Shown here: positions 57,231 to 64,000 of the stretch, piece after piece
How the letters are laid out: each line of letters opens with the position of its first letter
How positions within the stretch are numbered: the first letter of the stretch is position 1
Assembly (NCBI GenBank): GCA_963693085.1
Contig: OY856414.1
Span: 262,350,001 to 262,414,000 of the forward strand
DNA: 64,000 nucleotides
From: Alisma plantago-aquatica
Taxonomy: Eukaryota; Streptophyta; Magnoliopsida; Alismatales; Alismataceae
Direction: 5' to 3'
Position numbers and translations under genes: made by a program
The notes under the pieces: model-generated
Database searches by the model: none
What the model was told of the DNA's origin: nothing
The model's input: only the letters and a program-made list of their open reading frames with translations

Positions 57231-59184
57231 CTGAGAAGGGAGAGACGTCGGAGCTTCGTTTTGCTCCGATCAGCTGCTGCAGCTCGTCCTCTTCCCTCCG
57301 TTGATCATCTTCTCCGTCAATTCAATTCGGATTCGCAACTGAAGCTACGGTTGCAGGGAAACGGCTTGAGGATTGGGGCGCAAGGAGCAGCCCTAGCTCG
57401 TTTCTCTTCCCCCTTCAGGTCTGTTTTGATGGTATGCATCGATTGCGAATGTTTGGCGGTGTTCGTTTGAGTTTTTCCCGTCGATTCGAGAGAAATCGAC
57501 TCTTGCAGGTTGTTTTTGTTTTCTGCCTGTGCGCGGTTCGGCCGAGTTCTTATTCGGTCGGCCGAGTTTCTTTTTAGGGCAATTGAACGGTGTTTTTGGG
57601 TCGGCCGAGTTTGGGTCTTGGATCGGCTGAGTTTCTTATTTGGGTAATCGAACAGCGTTTTTGTCGGCCGAGTTTGGTCCTGATCGGCCGAGTTTCCTTG
57701 TAGGTGTATAAACGGTGTCCTGATCGGCCGAGTTCCCCAGAGGATCGGTCGAGTTTCCAGTTGGTCGGACGAGGTTGGTCGGCCGAGTTACAGATTCTGG
57801 GAAGTGTTCGGCCGAGTTCCATAGTGATCGGCCGAGTTTCAAGTGGTGAGTAGCAGTTCATTTAGAAATCATTATTTAACTCATTTTAAATGCTTATTTG
57901 CTTCAGTATCAGTTGATATGACTCCTAAACAGTGTAACATGTACTTTTTAGTGTGATAAGTTCATTGGAACTTGAATTGCGTGATGCAAATGATGAAAAA
58001 GAGGAAATTCTATATCTTACAGTTGCTATGTGTTATTTCTGTTTAATTGTTTATCTGTTAATTTACTAATAGACCTAAGTGCCCTAACACCGTAGAACCC
58101 CTAAAGGAAGGTCTGTTACTTAGGGGTGAAACTCGTGTCCAACATCAACCGGTTGAGTAATTCTGGTGGCACGAGGATAGAAAGAGAGGCAGTGTCTAAC
58201 AACAATCGTGCGTGTGTCACGATGGCACTGGGGAAAGAAAAAAAAAAGAAAACATGGTTATCTAACACCATTCGTGCTTGTGTCACGAAGGTAACCCTGT
58301 GAGACTCTCCGCCGGTGTACTCAGGTTAAAGGAGGAGTCTGGAGCACTCCGAGTAGTGCCTTGAGGCCGTAGAGCCTATGTTTCTGGCCGGAGAGCCAGG
58401 GATCCTGTAGCAGAGCAGGGTTGGCGTCAGACTTAGCATTTCCCGGGTGTGTCGCTAAGTCTTGTACGGTGGGACCGTAGCATGGACTTGTTGCGGATCT
58501 TTATATGCAGAGTACACTACATATATTTAGGGCATAATAATAAAATGAATAAATAATCAAGTAGGTTCACAGTAAATTTGTATAACTGTTCATCTATCTG
58601 AATTACCGATTGATGCTTAGAAATGTGATTATTATCTGTATATCTGCTATGTCAGTAGAACTGCCCTGCTTGAACTGTATATCTTTTTATTTTCAGTTAA
58701 TAAACCTGACGAGTTGTTTAGTGATAGCTAAGTGAAATGTTATTCACTGAGCGAGTAGGCTCATCCCTCTACTCAAACATTTTTAGGTCAGCATCAGCAT
58801 CAGGAGTCAGAAGGATCGTTTCATCCTAACACCTAGTGGATAGAAGGTTTGTAGTTAGTCTAGTTAGAGGTCTCTTAGTCCATTCCCCTCGATCTTCGGG
58901 ACAAGGTGTGAGTGAGAGAGAGAATGTGTACACAGATGTAAATTAATGTTATGCTTTCTTTACGTTAAACAATGTATTATGTTGTAGACCTTGCTTGTAT
59001 CTTTAATTAGTTAAATAGAAAAGTTCCTGTAGTTTGCTCAGTTTTCTGTTTACAGTTTAAACTTGGTTATCATTTAAATGCCTTGAATTGTTTTAAAAAG
59101 TGACGAGTGGTTGATTATGTGTAATTTCTACCTGTCATGCCCTAATTTCGTGGTTTTTGGTTAATGTGAGATTGGGGCGTGACA
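56794..59184 (+). repeat. Tek-C 3' LTR
   Basis: 2,391 bp. Longer than the 5' LTR mainly because the (GA)n run is about 70 bp here (57158-57226) against 28 bp, plus a short A-rich insertion near 58240. The TCGGCCGAG array is 57536-57838. Confidence 0.93.
57158..57226 (+). repeat. (GA)n microsatellite in Tek-C 3' LTR
   Basis: Pure or nearly pure GA dinucleotides for about 70 bp; the homologous run in the 5' LTR is 49981-50008. Confidence 0.95.
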
Positions 59185-62100
59185 TAGTACAGTGTTTGAT
59201 TGTGTTTGCCTTGCTTAATAAGACGCTTAAACCTTAATTTGACTTATGATGCACCTTATGACATGTGATATGCCTATGTTTTTAGTTTGGTCCAGTTTGG
59301 TTGATGTTTGAGCTAGCTATGTTGTGTGCTTGTTTTGGACCAAGTTGCAATTTACCCATGTTGATGGTTTATCTTGCAATTTGTCACATGTAGGTCATTC
59401 CCTTTATGCTCTAACATCATGAGTGAGGGAGAGAGTATGATGCTTAGTGGCACCTTATTTTGCATGGGTGGTGGTGTCGACCATGTTGAGTTACTTGAGT
59501 TTAGCGACCATGATTTTTGATGCCTTGAGATTGCTTCGACCGACAAACCTTGCTTTGGTGGTGTCTGTAGCAATCTAGGTGTTTTGGACTTGGTTGAGGT
59601 CACTAGGGTTCCTTGTGTTGAGATGTGTGTCGATCTGTTGTTGAGTAGCATAGTGTAGCGGTCGCTACTATGTTCAACCATGGTTTTGCTTTGACTAAAG
59701 GGTGTATTGGACCTTAGTGATCACTATACTACCTTATTTGTATCACCCTTTGATACATGCATGTCTAGAGTGCTTGTAGGGCTATGACTTTGTGGGTCAT
59801 GTGTCCTTTTTGTGCTCTCATATCTTGACACCTCATGATCTTTACCTCCCACGAACCCTTGAGTATATATTCTCTTCCTTTCACATGCAAGTATTCCCTT
59901 TAGCTCTCTTCTTTCTCTCTTCTTCCTTGTGTTTGGCCTTGATCTTGGTGGAGCAAAAGAAAGTGCTAATCTTGGAGCTTGGTGGCCGGTCACCTTTGCA
60001 TGTGGTCATCTAGGGCTTGATCATCTTCCTTGTGGTGGTTCTTGGTGATCTTCCTCCTTGGAAAGTTGTTATCTTCCCTTGATCTCATTTTTATTTGAAC
60101 CATATCCCTTTATTCCTTCTCTTGTCCATGAGACTATGGTTTAACATGGTGGATATCTTGGGAACTTCTCTCCATAGAGGTCGAGACTATGGTTTGACCA
60201 TGGTAGTACATAAATGAGATGAAGCTTCCCTCTTTCTTCTTTCTTTTTGGCCTAGGGTTTCTACCATTTCTCTTTTGAGATCCTTTGACCTTAGAGTGTT
60301 CTTCTTATCTTGAGGTGACCTAGTTGTTTGTGTATTTGATTCTTGTTGGAGCTTCCTTCTCTCTCTTGAATCTCATGGCTTTGGAGCTTGATCTTCATCT
60401 TAAGACGAGTTATATAACTCTTCCCTCTACTATTATTGCACCTTTATCTTGCTTGCATGCTACTGTTTATTATCTAAAGTGTGATCATAAGTTGATGGAT
60501 AATGCTAGCTTGATATAGGGTTTTAAGATTATAAAGTGTTCTTACATATATTACTCTTTCTCCTAAACCCTATTTCATTTACCCAAAATCTATGTAGATG
60601 GTGGAGAAGATGATGGATGTTGTTATATCTTGCATGCATCATGCTTGTTGGTTTATCACCATTGTTATGTTTTGGTCATCATACGTTTGATGGAGTTTTT
60701 GTTTCTTTTACATGTGTTGGACATTAGTTTTTTGTCGCTTAGCATGGTTTCCTTACTGGTTCTGATGATGATTGTTTCTAGGGTATTGATGCTCATCCTT
60801 TCTTGAGGTTTAATCTTGGTGACACTTGTGTTCTTGATGTAAATTTTTTTTATTTTGGTCGACATGCTTTCATTGGTTCCTTGGAGTTGCTTTGACCATG
60901 TTGATGGTGTGATATGGTTTTAGTTTGGTCACCATAATCCTAACCCTAAGACACTATGGTCACTACACAAGTTGTGGTGTTGGTCGTTATGTGTTGACCC
61001 TTGTGTTGGTCGCTACATGTTGATCTTGGTGTTGGACGCTACATCTAGTTTTAGCTTGGGGTCTCTACATATGTATATACTCTATTATGGTTGCTACCTT
61101 TGGTTGATGGTTTTGTTGATGTCACAATAACCCTAACCCTAGTAAGGGTGGTCACTGCACATGTTGATGCATTTCCTTGGTCGCTACATTTGCATGTTGT
61201 TGATGGTCTCTACACTTGGATCAGTTTGGATGTTGTTACACCTTATTTTCTGAGTGGTCACTACCAGTGCTATGTGGTTGGTCACTACACATGTGAATCA
61301 TGTGTTCTTTACATGGTGTCACCCATGGTGGTCACTACACATGCATGGGTGTTGGTCGCTACATATCTAGCATGGTCACTACATGTGAGGTTGTTAATGG
61401 TAATAGTGCTTAGCTTTAATGTACTAGAATGTGGGAAGTAATGCACCTAGGGTTTGAGGTTAAGCATTGTAATGAGAACCCAAATCAGCTAATCATAAGA
61501 AACCCTAACCCTAATTCAAGTGTAAGATGTAAAGGTGTGTATCTTTCTTGAAGTGATTAGCATGTAATGATGTTCTCTCTCCTACTTGTGTAACCCTTAC
61601 ATTGTAGGTTAAATTTACATCATATCTATTGATGGCTATGGTATATATTATATGAAATAGGGTGATGAATATGAGTATTTATGAGGCACACTGAGATAAC
61701 AATGTTGTGCAGGAACTATGTGATTGGGTCTTATGACCTAGCAGAGGTTGAGTGCCTAATGTGAGGTGATATCCTCTAGTGATGTGATGAGGGATGGTTA
61801 TCCCGGGATGCTGGTGTAATGGTGATGGCCTTGTTTGGAAGTGGTATCATGTAATGATGTGACAATTATTTACCTCATTTGTTTTATATGTTCTGACATT
61901 GCAGCCTACCCTTATCTTTGTAGTTTCTATTTTGGTTTTGTATGTTGTAACTTGATTGATGCACTAAAAGACACCCAATTGGCAATAATTAATCAAGTGA
62001 AACCCTAATAATGTATGTTTCCTTGAGACATATATCCATCTTTAGCATCAGTACTTGGTGGATGGTGAAACGAGTATTTCTTGTAAGAAACTTAGATCAC

Positions 62101-63285
62101 ATATTTTTTAATATGCGGTTGTGCAAGTTGAGGATATATCCTTGAATCCAAAAACACAATTTTGTAGGATGATTGTGGTCATACCCTGGTAGGAGAATGG
62201 TTGAGGTTGTATCTCAGATGATATGTTTTCAGGGATGGTTGTGATCATACCCTGGCGGGAGTATGGATGCAGTCGTATCTCACTAGTGTTGTGCCTATAT
62301 ACCAAGGTGGACTAGGCTGATTTGCAGTTTGACTCTATATGTCACTGCAATGGACTCAGACTGACTGAGGGTGTGGGATATCATAGGAGTCTGACTCTCC
62401 TAGATCTTGTATGTCACTAATTTTGACATAGCAGTGGTCAGTTGGAGCATGAGTGGTATACCTCATCTCCATAGGGCATAATAAAAGATGTAACACAACC
62501 GTATGGCATATTTGATTAGGGTCAAATATGATTCATATTGGATGACCCTTTGCCTTGTCTCTTATAAGATTTGGTTGATAGTGGTTATTCATGTTCTTCA
62601 TATTAATTCAGAAAATATAAGATGCTATACTACTCAGTTGTAGTTGTTTAAACTGCTTAATATGTGCTATTAGTTTTGTTTATATCATTTAGCTAAATCT
62701 ACTCATCCTAATAATTATGATATCTTCCTGCTTTAGTATATTTGTGCTTATCATAGTTGTTGGCGGAGAGTTATATCTATCTCTGGGACGTTGGTCTCAC
62801 CCCATGGGTTTCTACATCTTTTCGGTGGTCGTGCACGATGAGGTATAGATTGTGTGGTGGAGGCTGAGCAACAAGAGGAACAATAGTTGTTGAAGGTTGG
62901 AAATGCTACTAGTGTTTTGTAGTAGAGTCCTATGTACCATCCATGTACTCTCAGGTCCTTGGGGGTGTTTTGTAGACATTCTACATAGATACGAGTTTTT
63001 GGCAGTATGCCATGGTGGTATAGATATGACTTGTATATGTGAACAAGTTATCATATGTAATAGGTTTGTGGCAAGTTAGCCACTGAATAGTGATATGTAA
63101 TATCTCCTGGAATGATACATAATATAGGTGGCATAGTTTTGGACTCATATGTAATATGTTTCAACCTTTTGTGGTTATATGAAATCGGTTTTTAATTTAC
63201 CATATTTGGTGGTAATGTGGTTGTTTCTTAGTAATTCTGCATTTTGTTTTGAGTTGTCTCATTTTGTTGTGATCGATGTGTCACA
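59185..63285 (+). repeat. Tek-B 3' LTR, remainder
   Basis: Continues from the 22-bp start at 49594, matching 11220-12035 and 41364-44705. It shows what the uninterrupted LTR looks like at the Ath-2 insertion point (around 59945). GGTC(G/A)CTACA-type repeats cluster at about 60950-61390. Ends TGTCACA, then catag. No gene; short ORFs here are not conserved in the 5' LTR. Confidence 0.88.
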
Positions 63286-64000
63286 CATAGGAAGAATCTT
63301 CCTATTTCCTTTGAAGATCCACAAAATGTCTCCATCATGGAACACCGCCACCTTAGAACTACAGTCCAAAACAACCTTATACTTCTCCAAAGTATCCATC
63401 CCTAGTATCACATCAAATCCATGCATGGAAAGTGGCATAAGATCCATTTGAATTTTGCATCCTAAGAAAGAAAGAACACAATACAAACACACCTCTTGCA
63501 ACTACATGGAACCAACGAGAGGAATTTCAAGCAAAAAGCTATCATATTTACTACAAATAGGTATATAAAACTACTAATCACCTCTCTGGTGATAAAAGAG
63601 TGTATCACACCGAGGTCAACCAAAATAGATACAAAAAAAGATGTAGATAAGTCAGAATGAAAAAGTCCTCTCTGACCTATAAAGACTTGTGGATTGACCA
63701 CTCCCTCCGACTGACTCATAGTGTAGAATCTAGCTATCACCAATTGTCATCCTCTACCTCTGCTAGCTGGTCTAGATGACCACACATGTAATGTCTGACC
63801 ATGTCCTCTACTACCACCACCATTGTTGAACTGTTGTTGTGAACCTCGCTAACTCTATCTTGTATGATGTGTCACATCCTCATCCTTCATAGGATAAGCC
63901 CACCTGATATATCCTACTTGTCCACACTTGTGACAAGTCCTCAAATCATATTGTGGCCTAGATAGCCCTATCACTAACAAAGACGTTGCACTTCATGTTC
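63286..64000 (-). pseudogene. Tek-A gag end and protease (upstream part)
   Basis: The minus-strand continuation of the pol fragment at 9403-11198. From the right edge: a weak knuckle (C-H-K-C-G-Q-V-G-Y) around 63920-63945, an interrupted stretch, then protease with I-L-V-D-L-G-V-I-H-S-F-I (63640-63610; D-L-G-V in place of D-S-G-A) and V-I-L-G-M-D-T-L-E-K-Y ending in G-N-R-K-I-L-P-M at 63286. The reading goes on at 11193 after removing Tek-B and one target copy. Stops and frameshifts make it non-functional; the rest of gag lies beyond the window. Confidence 0.8.

Larger units (their letters stand above)
49616..59184 (+). mobile_element. Tek-C: nearly complete Tekay/Del chromovirus-type Ty3/gypsy element
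   Basis: 5' LTR 49616-51956, interior 51957-56793, 3' LTR 56794-59184; ends TGTTACG...TGACA. tagta at 59185-59189 matches tagta at 49610-49614, one T away from the LTR start. Complete order: primer site, gag, protease, RT, RNase H, integrase, reduced chromodomain, polypurine tract. By eye about 45-50 substitutions separate the LTRs, roughly 2 percent, most of them transitions, so this is the youngest full element here. Two stop codons break the single gag-pol frame. Host: 3' LTR of Tek-B. Confidence 0.93.
11199..63285 (+). mobile_element. Tek-B: plus-strand Tekay-like Ty3/gypsy element with 4.2-kb LTRs, carrying nested insertions
   Basis: The LTR starts TGTAAGACC and ends TGTCACA. 5' LTR: 11199-12035 plus 41364-44705; interior 44706-49593; 3' LTR: 49594-49615 plus 59185-63285. 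Target duplication cacag (11194-11198) versus catag (63286-63290), one mismatch. The LTRs interrupt the Tek-A protease, whose reading continues across the insertion. A tRNA-Met type primer site, decayed gag-pol with a chromodomain-like tail and a G-A-A-A-T-C-C type motif before the 3' LTR place it in the Tekay/Del group. Ath-2 lies in its 5' LTR and Tek-C in its 3' LTR. LTR copies are clearly more diverged than those of Tek-C. Confidence 0.85.

Noticed and set aside
57156..57470. 104-codon ORF beginning with an R-E dipeptide run in Tek-C 3' LTR
   Set aside because: The run is the (GA)n microsatellite; the ORF start depends on repeat length and is not shared by the 5' LTR.
42345..61515. Telomere-like CCCTAACCCTA pieces in Tek-B LTR and in Lard-1 near 36730
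   Set aside because: Only two units each, without the plant CCCTAAA form; chance or common A/C-rich wording rather than interstitial telomere.

Overview
The window is nuclear DNA of a flowering plant, and every stretch I could assign is LTR-retrotransposon. The plant origin is inferred from the element types: Athila-type and Tekay/Del chromovirus-type Ty3/gypsy elements, a Sirevirus-type Ty1/copia derivative, tRNA-Asp and tRNA-Met primer-binding sites, and env-position ORFs of the 'putative plant transposon protein' kind. I found no host gene, tRNA, rRNA or CRISPR. The species cannot be named from this sequence.

The elements are nested and the stack can be read from LTR ends and 5-bp target duplications. 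The oldest visible layer is Tek-A, a minus-strand Tekay-like gag-pol relic in two pieces, 63286-64000 and 9403-11198, which read on from one another. Tek-B (11199-63285, plus strand, LTRs of about 4.2 kb) sits inside it and separates the pieces by 52 kb. Ath-2 (12036-41363, minus strand, Athila-type) lies in the 5' LTR of Tek-B. The 5' LTR of Ath-2 was itself hit twice: by Sir-1 (22018-29467, a Sirevirus derivative without pol) and by Lard-1 (29777-40542, 3.2-kb LTRs around an almost non-coding interior). The 3' LTR of Tek-B was hit 22 bp from its start by Tek-C (49616-59184), the youngest-looking and most complete element. On the left, Tek-A is cut at 9402 by an LTR fragment (Frag-L, 7807-9402), which is in turn cut by Ath-1 (1-7806), a rearranged Athila-type element running off the window.

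Coding capacity: Tek-C has one gag-pol frame with only two internal stops. Ath-2 has one gag-pol frame with six stops and no frameshift. Sir-1 has an intact 456-codon ORF of unknown function plus a broken, N-terminally shortened gag. Tek-A, Tek-B, Ath-1 and Lard-1 are heavily decayed.

Two observations deserve most attention. First, six LTR types of different lineages each carry a private array of short CG-containing repeats, several of them dyad-symmetric with a GGTC/GTCGA-like core; in four of them the array lies next to or around a TATA box. Second, the intact Sir-1 ORF has its own palindrome-plus-TATA module inside the element, mimicking the LTR promoter. A 580-bp head-to-head LTR inverted repeat at 6208-7806 is a possible natural hairpin-RNA source.
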